From Cryptomeria japonica (taxonomy: Eukaryota; Streptophyta; Pinopsida; Cupressales; Cupressaceae), in contig NC_081410.1 in the NCBI RefSeq assembly GCF_030272615.1, forward strand, positions 253,443,533-253,503,532: 60,000 bases of DNA. The letters are read 5' to 3'. The stretch's first letter is position 1; each line of letters opens with the position of its first letter. Below the pieces are notes generated by a model. That model had not been told where the DNA came from, did no database searches, and worked only from the letters and a program-made list of their open reading frames with translations. This document shows positions 35,348-46,850 of this stretch, piece by piece. A program made the position numbers and the translations under genes.

Positions 35348-36431
35348 TTGTTTTCCTTCAAAATAGTCTCTACACCTTTGAATATGATGCCATGGATGAA
35401 TAGAGTATCTCTGATGGGGATTGTAGTGAAGAAGAAAGAGAAGTTAATCTCTTTATGGCACAAGGAGAACTAGATGATGAACAAGTTGCTAGTGAGGAAG
35501 GGGAAGAAGTTGAAGCCAAAGTAGACATAGAAGGTAAACTTGTGAATGCTTTAGAAGAAGTTAGAAAGGTAAGAAAAGATTACAAAAAATGTAGGTTTGT
35601 TGCTGCTGAAGAATAAGAGCTGTGAAAAAATATTTTGAGGAGTCAAAGGCAACAATTTCTAACTTGAGAATCTAGTTGGAAGAAGCAAAAAGGATGTATG
35701 AATTAATAAAATCATATTTAGAGGAGAAGGAAAAGGAGTGTCAAAAGATGGAGGAAGAGATTATCAATCTCATGAAGTGTAAAGATGAACTCAAGATGAG
35801 AACCAAGTATGGTGGCAGTACTGAGGCATTGGACAAAATGTTGAGCAAGAAGAAGCACACCAAGGACATTAATGGTGTTGAATTTTAAGCAGGGAAATGT
35901 TCTAATCATGAAGATTCACTTACCAAGGAGATACACTTAATTTCCTCAAGTGAAAGTGAAGTCAAATAAGCATTCACAATCACCAAGCCCACTAAAAAGA
36001 AGACACATGCTATTGCAATAAAGATTTAGTCAAAGAATCAACATGTTGATCCTATGAGAAAATCCAAGGTTGATGATGGAGGCTTCACAAAGATAAGGGA
36101 TACAAGAAGGAAGAACTCAAGAAGACAAAACTCTATTGCTCAGAGGAGACCAAAGAGAAACAACTTAGAAAATGATTGGTATGTACCTCAGTTCCATGGC
36201 TACTATTATAAATGCAATACTTATGGTCATAGAATTTGAGAATGTAGACTTATGTGTAGGTCCTCTCCTAGTTATGGAAGTAGAAATCCTTCTGATTCTA
36301 TTAGAGATTAAAATGGCATTTGTCATCATTGTAATGGTGTTGGTCATAAGAGTCATGAATGTAGGAGAAATGTATCTCAATCCTACAATAGATTTTCAAA
36401 TTCATCATTCAATGTGAATGTAAAATACTAT
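35348..36431 (+). pseudogene. gag: Ty1/copia Gag, part 1 (interrupted)
   Basis: After the LTR an acidic segment (DGDCSEEEREVNLFMAQGEL, about 35418) leads into a coiled coil (35676-35800). Then comes STEALDKMLSKKKHTKDINGVEF, a block conserved in plant copia Gag. A basic region and zinc knuckles follow: YKCNTYGHRI-stop-EC (first Cys lost, about 36207) and an intact CHHCNGVGHKSHEC (36320-36361). One frameshift near 35640 and at least five stops are present. At 36431 the frame is cut by a 3.2-kb insertion and resumes at 39601. Gag would form the RNA-containing particle; this copy is dead. Confidence 0.75.
36427..36431. repeat. Target duplication ACTAT, left
   Basis: Matches 39596-39600 across the insertion. 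Confidence 0.8.
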
Positions 36432-39400
36432 TGTTGGTTCCCTATAATGCACATGGTGGGGTTTTACACTGCCATAGGGACAAAAACCAAGTCGGGCCCT
36501 CTAATCATGCATGGAGAGGCCAACTCCAGATTATTTATAATTACTCAAGGACTTGGACAAATATATGACAAGGATTATGCTAACCCTTCTTCACTTTGGG
36601 CTTTGCAAAACCTGGGAGGGTGATCCCTTAATGCTCCTACAATCTTCACACTACTCTTGCAGACGAAATTAAAATAAAGAGGAAGATCTCACTCTTAAAA
36701 GGGTCTCAATGAAGAGGGAGAATGCTATAGAGTGGCTAGCTCTTAGTGATCCTCAACCTACTTTGGAGCATGAGACAACTTTCGATGAGCAGTAACATAT
36801 ATAGAAGTGAAAAGATATTCTTATATTAGAAATTTTCAGCAAGTTGTTGATGAGTTAAAAGTAAAAAACTGTTACTGGAAACAACTACAAGCCATGACCA
36901 ATGTCTTATCCATTGGGAAAATGAAATTACAAAACATACGATGAAAATATAACAAAATATTAATGTAATAGTTGAAGATCTTAAGACAACACTGCCTTAC
37001 AATGTATCTCATATATTTGTCCCAACCCAAAATACTTATCAAAATCTATATATAAACCCCATCAGTCTACAAATCCTATCTAAGCAATTTAACCGATTTC
37101 TTAGATTAGAGCATAAGATAGAAAATACATACATCACAACAATGCAATGAACGAGAGAAAACCTTGATCTCACTCATTCAAAACATAACAGAGTTACACA
37201 CTGGAGAAAATGAATTTGAACTATGTTTGCATTCATTTAATAAGCTATTTTATGTTACAATTGATCTTACATATAACTCCTTCAAGAACCTACAATAAAA
37301 TAAGATACAAGACCCACTTTATGTGCTTTGCGAATTCCCATTAGAACCTACTCATTTCACCTAGACTTACTATATATGACTAAGGATTTGGACCCAAACT
37401 TTGTGACCAAAATTCTGGACCTTTGTCTCATGGCCCTAAATTCACTTTTATAGAAACAAGGGAGAAAACAAGCTTCAGACCAGAGGAGACACCTATCACA
37501 AGCTCATAAGACTTCTTGTAACTTTGTTTCAGAAATATTCCTCACAGTCTCCCAAAAGACTATCCATGCTGGCATTCATGATGAAGTAGAACCAAAATTC
37601 CTAACTACATTTTGGTAGAAACAAAATCTCTTGAGTTGTGCCACTATCACTGCAGATGCTTCCAGATGGACTGTGAAGTGCATCATCTTTGTTCTACAGA
37701 GCTTTTCCCTTTGGGAAGGGAAATTAAGTCCTGACAAGAAGTAAAGTCACCCCTAAACTAGAGGAGGAGCTTCAACCTTCATTCCTAGGATTAGAGAAAA
37801 TGGAAAGAGGATCTCACAGAGGAACATAAAGTCAAGGGAAGGCATTGCAGCTTCCATACCATTGTAGAAATGACTGGCTACCACCCCAATCCCAACCTTG
37901 TTCTGCTCCTTATCCTTTTATGGCTCCTCCTTTAACCCTCTACCAACGAGTGACAAAGGAGAGATGGAGGATGAGTCCTACATGGCTTGTTCTCATGAAA
38001 CATGGATTTCAAGCCTCCATTGTCTAGCCTCCCCATTTTCAAGATTCCATTGACTATAAGCATACTCACTCACAAAGGAATTCCATCCAATATCACAGAG
38101 CTCAATGTAACTCCTATCACGATACTGCTCAAAAATCATTTTCACCATTTCAAAACCTTTTGAGAAGATAATGAGTTTTTTGTTCTTTCTACCAATTAAA
38201 GACACCACCCAGCTGTATTTATAATGAAAATACCTTTCTTGGCAGTGTTCATGCATGGGAAAAAATCATCATTCCAACACTTTTCTACTCATCCTTCTAG
38301 AAAATGGATTCAAAAAATCATATCCATCAAATCAAAAACACCATCAGACTCAAACTGCCAATTCACTACCCTCTGACCAAATTCACATTACATGAACAAT
38401 TTTGTTCTTGATTAATTAATTTTTTGACTGTAAAATTTCGACAATAGTTTATTGATTTTTTGCCTTTGTGAGATTCTCTGATAGTACACGTCCTATGATC
38501 TTATTAATAGTTCCTTGATCACTTCTCTTCCATCTCATAAAACATCCTTATCCTCATATCCTTTTGAAAACCTCAACACCTCTTCATGGTGGCAATGAAA
38601 ACTTGCTGATATTGCCACCTCTGGTACTGCCAGCTTTGTCCACTATCATGACTCAACCCAACAAAACACCTCCTAAATCAGCCTTTTCAGAATCAGTCGA
38701 CATCCAAGTTCCTCGAATTGTCTTTGTTTATTCCATGTTGATAGGTTTATTTTCTTCTGCCTTTATTTTCCTGCATGAATAAGAATGAAACAATCTAAAT
38801 CACCCTTACTTTGAAATGTGCTTTGTTTCTACCGCAGATTTCTTTGAGCATGGAACATCACACGATCACTATTGGTCATCATCAATATTGACCCTCCGTC
38901 ATGGCGAATGGGCATGCCAAAAGCCTAGAAAAGCATTGCCAAATCATCTCTAAATCTCAACTCTGTCAACTGCCCCACTGTTGGATTTGTTCAGCCTGCC
39001 TAGGATACATGGCATCATCTCACGATGTCACGGTCCTTAACCTCCCTGCATATTTCATCACGGGATTTTGAGGGTCATCTAATCTTCTCATTCATTACGT
39101 GTAGCTTACAAAGTCTACCCAATACTTGCCGCTATCCTTTGAGCACATTTCTGCTTGGGTCATAACATCACCATCTATTTAAAACATGCGCAAATTCATG
39201 GGGCCTTTAGTTGCTCAGTACTTGAACATGGAGATATAAGCCGAAACATTAAGACCAAACTTAGGGAAAATAAATACCCATAGAAATATTAAAGGGGGCT
39301 CAACCATAATGGAAAAGACATAGTCTTTAGGAAAAATTAAAAGGTCGGTAGAAGAAATAACGCCTAGGAAAAGGAACACGGTCCCTTTGACAATAGAAAA

Positions 39401-39595
39401 GACCTCATGTTTAAATGAATAAGGTAATGAAGAAACATAATAGGCTTTAGGTTTTAAAATAAAAGGCTTACCTGGGAACATCTAAACCTAAAAACCTTAA
39501 ACCTTGAGGGTAAATTAGAGAGCAACATTAATTCAAAATGAGAAAAACCTTGTCAAGGACACCAAATTTTGCATAGTCATTTTTCAGGACTATCA
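36432..39595. mobile_element. 3.16-kb TG...CA insertion in copia Gag
   Basis: It begins TGTTGGTTCCC, ends GGACTATCA, and is flanked by ACTAT on both sides. Removing it rejoins a zinc knuckle (…KYYHCQNLGHIAKHC). I see no second LTR, primer site or polymerase inside. It is either a long solo LTR (in minus orientation its end GGGAACCAACA equals that of the LTR at 10410) or another kind of element. Only one protein-like frame is present (39481-39100, minus); 36640-39100 otherwise shows no gene. Confidence 0.7.
39100..39481 (-). pseudogene. Unrecognised hydrophobic-aromatic protein fragment
   Basis: Minus frame from ATG 39481 is open for 88 codons (MFPGKPFILKPKAYYVSSLP onward, later VEPPLIFLWVFIFPKFGLNV). 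It then continues through two stops with ATKGPMNLRMF and CSKDSGKYWVDFVSYT to about 39100. The composition looks like genuine coding sequence rather than chance. No family is recognised. It lies inside the 3.16-kb insertion. Confidence 0.35.
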
Positions 39596-39719
39596 ACTAT
39601 CATTGTCAAAACTTGGGACACATTGCAAAACATTGTAAGCTTAGGACAACTAAGAAAAAGAAAATAGTGTCAACATCTAAACCAAATGTAAAACTAGAAC
39701 AAATGGGACAGCAGTGTAG
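39596..39719 (+). pseudogene. gag: Ty1/copia Gag, part 2
   Basis: Starts with the right ACTAT duplication and continues HCQNLGHIAKHCKLRTTKKK, the rest of a third zinc knuckle (C-x2-C-x4-H-x4-C, first Cys now Tyr) and a basic tail. It is cut at 39720 by the LTR of the next element. Confidence 0.7.
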
Positions 39720-40061
39720 TGTCATAAAATTGTGACCCTTGCAATTTCGACCACATCTTAGGCCCTCACTTATGTGACTGCATTTCTCTACTCAAGTGAG
39801 ACCCCTCTTTGCACCTTCATCGCGAGTCTTCTTCCATCTCACCCTTGATGACACCTCAGGACCCTGTCCAGGCCCCAAGATAGGGTAGGACAGGGGCGTG
39901 GTACCTCTATCCCCCTTGGATAGGGGTGTGGCGCCCCTATCCTCCCTCTTCGGGTGGCTCTAAGATGGGTCCATCCAACCCTTGAACCTAGTTTGCTCCT
40001 CAGGGACTTAAATATCCTGATGTCAGCCTTCAGTGAGATGAAGATAATTGTCCTAGGCTAG

Positions 40062-40070
40062 TATAAAAGG
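40062..40070 (+). promoter_or_regulatory. TATA box TATAAAAGG of LTR
   Basis: Sits 343 bases after the LTR start, followed by a CT-rich start region (CTAGCTCTCTCATTTTCA). Confidence 0.65.
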
Positions 40071-40563
40071 GGATCTAGCTCTCTCATTTTCATAATAAGG
40101 AATAAGAGAAAATATACAAGCATAAGAAAGATAAGCACTATTCAAGTGAATGGTCTCCATTATCATCTTCAAGCATCCATCCCTTCTTCATGTGTCTTCT
40201 TCATTCATCCATTGGAGAAACATCATAACATTCATTTGTAAGCATGTGTGTGTGTTAGAGTTTTGTCATATTACATGCCATTTCATACAATATTTATGAT
40301 TACATTCAAGAAGTAAAGCAATAATCATCAATCAATTGTAGATCTACAAGGTATACATTTTCATTATTTACATTTAAGCATTGGCAATTAATTTCTTTCA
40401 TTGTTGATTCCTCAATTAGGGTTTGACTGAGACAAACCCTATCCACAACCCTTTTCTCCTTATTTTATGTGTGTAGGTTGCAGGTGTGCGGTTGTAATTG
40501 TGGGTTTGGACTTCATTTGCAGAGATGAAAAACCCTTTTCGGCATGCAGATTTTTCGAAGGAC

Positions 40564-40568
40564 CAAGT
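40564..40568. repeat. Target duplication CAAGT, left
   Basis: Matches 57980-57984 on the other side of the Tat element. Confidence 0.9.
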
Positions 40569-41680
40569 TGTAATACCCTAAAAATGGTCATCTAAACCAT
40601 GGGCCCCTAATCTCGACAACATCACCAAGGTCCTAACCAAAGGTTATTAAATCAACCTTGAGCACATTATTAATTTTTTAGTCATAAAATATCACATGGC
40701 AAATCAATTACTCAATATTAATTAAATATTTATTTAATTAATTGAATCATTTCTAGGAATATCATTTTGATCAATTATCTTATTTTAATTTATTAAATAT
40801 CCTTTCATATTTAATTAATTAATAAATTTGCCATTTAATCATGCAAAAGGAATTAATTTATTATAAAAGAAGAATTAATCACAAAGCAAGAGTTGGATTG
40901 AAATTAAATAAAAAGAATTGAATTGAGAGAGAAATCAAACTTGAGATATTATTTCTTTTTCTAAATTTAGAACTTGAAATCAGAAAAGCAATTAAATTGA
41001 ATTATTGAATTATTCTCTAAAATTGGAACTCAAAGCTTTTCAGAAAAAGAAGTTCAGTTGTATTGAAAAGACCTTTTTCTTGAATAAATCAAATATATGC
41101 ATGGAATTAATTAAACCTTATTTCTAATGCAACTTGAACTTCTTATTTGAATGCATTTCAATTAAACTATAATTGGAATCTATCTCAAGGTTAACTAAAC
41201 CTGATTTCTCAATTATTTTCAATTAATCTTAAATTGAGCTTTTCTCTTGTAATTATCTATAAATTAAATCCTTAGCTCTCATTCAATTCACCCCAAAGAT
41301 TTTTTAGAACATGCTTGGAGATTATTATCACGCTAATTTCGCTCTGGAGTCATTGAAGATCATTGTGCTTTTTAGATTATTTGCATCCATATTTAGTTTT
41401 ACTCATCCATATTGCTTGAATCCATTATTTGCTTGAATTATTCATCCATTTTGCATCCATATAGTTAATATCATATAGATTAAATCCTTCATCTTGGTGT
41501 AGTCTAGTCACTGGTATTTCTTATAAAAATCTAAGAGCAATCTTATACTCACATCTTTTAGAAGGCAATTAGTCGCTTTGTTATGGTTTATTACTTATTG
41601 ATTATTGATTACTAACCATACATATAATGACTTAATTGAAGTGTTGTGCTTGCAGCTACAGACCCTTTTTCTCACACACA
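40569..41680 (+). repeat. 5' LTR of Tat element
   Basis: TGTAATACCC...CACACA. By eye about 4 differences per 100 bases from the 3' LTR in the first 300 bases, plus a 22-24-base indel. AT-rich inverted motif at about 40715-40745. TATA box CTATAAAT at 41258-41265. Confidence 0.92.
41258..41265 (+). promoter_or_regulatory. TATA box of Tat LTR
   Basis: CTATAAAT, conserved at 57541-57548 in the 3' LTR. Confidence 0.6.
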
Positions 41681-41684
41681 TCTT

Positions 41685-41702
41685 TGGCACCCACCATGGG
41701 GC
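41685..41702 (+). other. Primer binding site for tRNA-Lys
   Basis: TGGCACCCACCATGGGGC, 4 bases after the LTR. It differs from the complement of plant tRNA-Lys(CUU) at two positions, both CG to CA, as expected from methylated-CpG decay. Confidence 0.8.
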
Positions 41703-43802
41703 AGAAGACTACATTTTTTGGCCTCCAAGACTGACTACTTATTTTTTTGTTATTTTTCTAGATTTCAGTTTTTTCGGATTTTCATCTGTACATCTTGTAC
41801 GACAATTTTTACAGACTGAAATGACAAACTGCAGGTATCATATGAGCAGGAATCCTATATCATACAAGAGGGAATCTCATATCGTACGAGCTAAAACTTT
41901 GTCATACGACTCTATGTTTTCTGGTTAAAAAGGCAAATTTCATGATTTTGGTTTTCTGATTCAAATTGATTATTCTGACAACCGACCCTGACTGTTTATT
42001 TGTTTATCTTTGAATTTTTTTTTCATAGCCTAATCAATTCTTTGCAGAATGCTTGTCGAAGAACATGCTTGTCGCACAAAGGCAATATGACTACTGATTC
42101 ATTGCCTTTATAGGTTACTTGAGGAGAATCGACTAAACATCGTGTATTCTTTAAATTCATTTTTAGGAACCTAAATTTCTATTTGGTTAAAGAAAAAATC
42201 TGTATTTCATGTTTTTAGAAGATTCTAAGAGGTAGGAGAGTATGCTCTTGTCTTTTTTTAGACAATCAGAAATCCAGACACTTGAGGATTTTTCTTTGTT
42301 TGATATTTGTACATCTTTAGCAAGCCTGCCCTCTCGAGGGGTTGAAAAACTCTTAAAGTCGTTATGACCGGTGTGAGGGGAATGACCTAAGTGGGAATGG
42401 CTAAACGCCAAGTACTCCAACCCTCTATAAAATAAACGTGATTTGGTGAAAATCAAGTCAATGACAGTGCTTGAGAATAGCTCTCCTTTGTACCTACGGG
42501 TATATTAAACCTTGGTTTCCAAGGCTGGGAGACCTCTTAATTGAGTTTATACCTCGACACGCCGAACGGATCCCTTACTACATCCAATTAAAATTAGAAG
42601 CTACCTGGTTCATCTCTGAAAGGGGGATAATATTTGTGCAAGAGAGATAGTAACTCTCACAAAATACTTATCATTCCGTGCCCCCATTAGCATTTGGAGT
42701 TAGATAATATGGTGTTGAGAATCCATTGTGTGAGACTCAACGATCGTATTCTGATTAGCTATTGGGTGTGTACCTGAGTCTACAAGAAAAGGTTTTCTTT
42801 CCTCACCAAATTCCTTAGGGTTTGCATGTTGTGATTGGAGCTACTATTCATACTACGTGTTTTCTGTGGTTTCATCCCTGAAAGAAAAACTGAAAGACCA
42901 AAATTGGAGAAGACCAGAAACCAACTCAATGATTAGAAACTTTTTCCATGTTAGAACTAGTCCATCCTAAGTCAAAACTCTATCCATGTCAGAACTTGTC
43001 CATCCTAAAGTCAAAATTATGTTCAAAACTAGTCTATCCTGGTCCAAAATCAATCCATCTCAGAATTGGTCATACTTAGTTGTCATACTCAGCAATCGAA
43101 AAAAATCAAAATTTTTAGTCTCTGCTCTGTGAACAGTCGTACGAATCTGCCAAATTTTTGTCCTACATTACATCCTGTGTCGTATGAGTTTTGTCATTTG
43201 TTGTCCTGTGTCAGATCCTATGTTGTATGAGTCGTTTCATCTGTCATATGAAAAATAACTATCTTAAGTCTTTTGTCGTCCTACGTATACCCCTTTGTTG
43301 TACAGTACAAGGTAGAAGCTTGTACGAAACAGAACCGTTATCGTCCTGTAGCTACTAAATTGTCATCCGGCTCAGAAAAACCTATTGTACGAGTCTCTGG
43401 TTTTGTCAGAACAAAATAGTCAAACTTGCCTAAAATAGCCTATAGTGAACATAATCCTATTTATCATCATCCTAACAATAAACAAATCAAGATAGTGTAC
43501 CTCTACCATTTGCGTTGCATGATTTGGTTGATCATCTTTCAACTAGTTCAATCAACTACCTATCAAATTTAAGTCACTTAGATAACGTCTTACATAGGAT
43601 ATATCGTTCCTGAAACCATACCAAATCTTACACTACTCTTAGAATCAACTTCGATAGACGTCTTATACAGGATAGATCTTTCCTAAAACTAGACTGAATC
43701 ACAGTTGTTTCTCTCAAACAATATTGTAATAGAACAACTAGCTCTAAAATTGATCTTGACCTCTGCATCACAAACAACTTTAGGTCACACTAATCCATAA
43801 AA
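41703..43802 (+). other. Tat leader
   Basis: About 2.1 kb without a supported ORF. 42233-42409 is related to the leader of the left tRNA-Trp element. Degenerate TCGTACGA-like words cluster at 41790-41910 and 43130-43400. Confidence 0.6.
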
Positions 43803-45531
43803 ATGCCTACACACACTAGGAGTTCTCATAAGAAAGAAGCCAAAGGAAAAGAACAACCCTTCAAATATCAAGATAATCCATTCTACATGAAGGATCTGCT
43901 CATTGACATACCATAGTCATCAGGCAAACCAATTTTTGATGAGCCTAAATCTCCTACTATGTATGAGACGAAACACAATGATGGAAACAAGGACGATAAT
44001 AACATTCTTGAAAATGATAATGATTCCTCATCAAGTGAAACTAAAGAAGACATAGAACCCCCAGAAAAAGATATTCTTGATTGTCAAAAGGACAAAGACT
44101 TTAGAAAAATGATGAAAGCTATCCTAGCTTGAGAGAAGGAAGACAATTTCTTAGAACTAGCAAAACAAGGTGCTAAACTTCCTATTGGATATGATGTTCA
44201 GACACTCGTTACTAAAAAGCAAGAATCGCCTATACTCATGGTACACAAACAATTACAAGCCTTACGGATGGAGGTCACATAATTGAAGAATAAGGATAAG
44301 TCCCCAAAACAATATTCTCTGGAAACAATATGTCCCTTTCCATTTGACAAATATCTATACATGCCTCTGTTTCCTTCACGATTTGAGATCCCAAAATTTG
44401 ACAAATATGATGGTACCTTGGATCCTCAAGATCATGTTAGAGAGTTTTGTGCTACCTGTATGGAGTTCATGCATGATCAAACGTACCTCATGCACTAAAA
44501 ACATTCTCAAGTCTACCCAAAGGAATAAAAACATTTGAAGAACTAATCCAACTATTTTAAAATATTACTCATACAACATTCGACATCCTATGACTATGAT
44601 CGATCTTTGCAATACTAAACAAAAAATAGGGGAGCCTCTTCTTACTTTCCTCCAATGCTAGAGAAAGATGTTTTCTAGGTATTCTCGACCTATCCCAGAC
44701 TCTGAGAAAATGGATATATTTGTCAATAACTTGGTCCCCAAACTGAAATATAGCATACAAATGCAAGTACACCCATCATTTAACAAAATGGTAGATAATG
44801 CCATTCGAATGGAAGATGTGCTCATAAAGAAGGGGGATATCACACTTTGGAAAGAAACATAACCAGGATCTAGCTCTAAAGAGAAGAACAAGTATTGGAA
44901 ATTTCACAAAGACAAGAACAAGAATGTTGTTAATGATGGAGTAGTAGACACTGTTAAAGATAAATCAAAGCCCACAATATTCAACTTGGCTAGTGGTACA
45001 CAAGCACTTAAAGCTATTGAGGCTGCAGTAGAAAATCCACCAAAGAAAACAAAAGAATGGTTCAAAGAAAAGCCTTGGCTCTCTAAACCTATGCATGATT
45101 TTACTCCTCTCAAAGAATCATATGAATCCACTTTCAAAACTCTATTGGCAAACAACTTGATAATGCTACCAGATAACTCTAGACCATATGATCCAGAAGT
45201 CAAACCAAGATGGTGGAGAGAAAATGAATAATGTGACTTCCATCGGAATAAAGGTCATAACATAAACAATTGCATGAAGCTAAAACATGAGATTCAAGAT
45301 CTCATAGACACTAGTAAAGTTGTTGTTGGGAATCACCTGACCAATGTTAATCATAAAGCATTTAAGGACCCTTTTCCTGTTTATGAACAAGGTGATTCTT
45401 CAAAGACCAAAGGAGGTGCCAAGGTAAATTATACTTATACCAGTCATGACAACGTTATCAACATGATTGAGCCTTCCCACTTAGAATATTGCAATGTGAT
45501 TATAGTCCAAGATAAACCAAATGAATCATAA
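43803..45531 (+). pseudogene. gag: Tat Gag
   Basis: Starts at ATG 43803. A Lys-rich N-terminus and acidic segment lead to the capsid region with FEIPKFDKYDGTLDPQDHVREF (about 44385), the usual opening of Tat-type Gag. A frameshift near 44500 is followed by an open piece at 44668-44862, then 44986-45231. A zinc-knuckle variant CDFHRNKGHNINNC (C-x2-H-x4-H-x4-C) at about 45233 is preceded by a stop. An open tail ends at 45531. Stops also occur at 43918, 44134 and 44281. Confidence 0.85.
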
Positions 45532-45939
45532 TATGCAAGAGCTCTGACCCATTCTCAGAAGAAAGTCACTCTCCAAGGAGCTAGTTCTTCCAACCTAGCT
45601 CAAGCAACATCAAACCCACCAGTCTTGTCAAACAAACAGAAAGAATCAACCTTTGACAAATTTAAAAGGTTAACTTCATCATCATCTTTTGGATATAGTG
45701 TTGTTGAACAATTAAAAAGGACAAATGCTCAAATCTTAATCTTTGAATTGCTAAAACTTTTGTCTGCTCATAAATAGATCCTAAACAATTCCTTGCTCAC
45801 CACTAATGCTCCAAAAGATTTAGACATTGATCAGTTTGAGTCTATGGTGGGTCATCTGACTTCACCTCACTATCTAACCTTCTCCGAAGAAGATGAAAAC
45901 TCACTAAACCATCCACATAACTAGCCATTGCATATTGAA

Positions 45940-46498
45940 GCCATGATCCATAAATACAGAGTCTAATGTGTTTTGATAGATGGAGGTGCGAGGTTGAATA
46001 ATTTGTACTTACAGTCTTCTTACACAGCTAGGATTCTCTGAAAATGTCATTGATCCTGGCAAGAAAATAACAATAAAAACCTATGATGAAGAAGAAAGGA
46101 CTTCTAAAGGTCTGGTGTCATTACCAATCAGAGTGGGACCTGTAGAAAGAGATATCCTTTTCTAGGTACTTGATATTCCTTTTTCATACAATATCGTACT
46201 AGGCAGGCCATGGATTCATGAAATGAAGGCAGTACCATCAACGTACCATCAATGCTTAAAATTCCCCTATAATGGAGTTGAAGTCAGTATTCTTGCTAGT
46301 ACAAATATCGTCTATAATGCATTGACAAAAGGTGCAGATACTTTTGTGCCTCATAATAGGGAAGCCTCTCCAAATGAAGATCCAGAAGTGGTGATGAAAG
46401 ACTTAGAAAAGAGATTGAAGATTACAAATACCAGTATGGATGACTACAAGATAGAACTAGTACTTTCATTAGTTTCTCTCCCTCCATCACCAGAATAG
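45940..46498 (+). pseudogene. PR: Tat aspartic protease
   Basis: The active-site region reads CVLIDGGARLNNLYL (D-G-G where D-S/T-G is usual). A frameshift occurs near 46030. Downstream is the diagnostic [29 protein letters not shown] (46180-46270). A charged C-terminal tail runs to the stop at 46498. Confidence 0.85.
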
Positions 46499-46674
46499 TT
46501 GGGCAAGCCATCAGTGGCTATGAGAACACAAACTTCAGCTCCGAATACCATGTATGATGGTCTCTTTGTACAGTCCTCTACCTCCCTAGTGGATGAAATA
46601 GAAGAAGATGTTGTTCTTAACTGGCTCTTTGAGGAAGATAGTCAAAACAAGGAGGTATGGCATTGTGAGATTTC

Positions 46675-46850
46675 CTCAAACCAATATGGTCCTGGCTACA
46701 AAATAATTTGACGAATGGGATATCCAGGTACTAGTACTCTAGGAAAACAAAAGGAAGGTATTACTGAACCAATTCAGATGCAAACAAAATCCACAAATGA
46801 TAAGGTTGGACTGGGATACAATCCAAAAAAGATATCAGACCAAAAACATT
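46675..46850 (+). pseudogene. G-patch segment after protease
   Basis: Frame reads YKII-stop-RMGYPGTSTLGKQKEGITEPI, then VGLGYNPKK, a glycine-rich G-patch with its characteristic second box. G-patches after the protease are known in plant Ty3 elements and in some retroviruses, where they bind nucleic acid. Confidence 0.7.

Larger units (their letters stand above)
39720..40568 (+). repeat. 5' LTR of second tRNA-Trp element, part 1
   Basis: Starts TGTCATAAAATTGTGACCC directly after copia Gag sequence and contains a strong TATA box. It is interrupted at 40568 by the Tat element and resumes at 57985; the joined length is about 1.19 kb. Confidence 0.75.

Noticed and set aside
41605-41928. 107-codon plus-strand frame across LTR end and primer site
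   Set aside because: It spans the LTR/primer junction and has no domain; chance frame.
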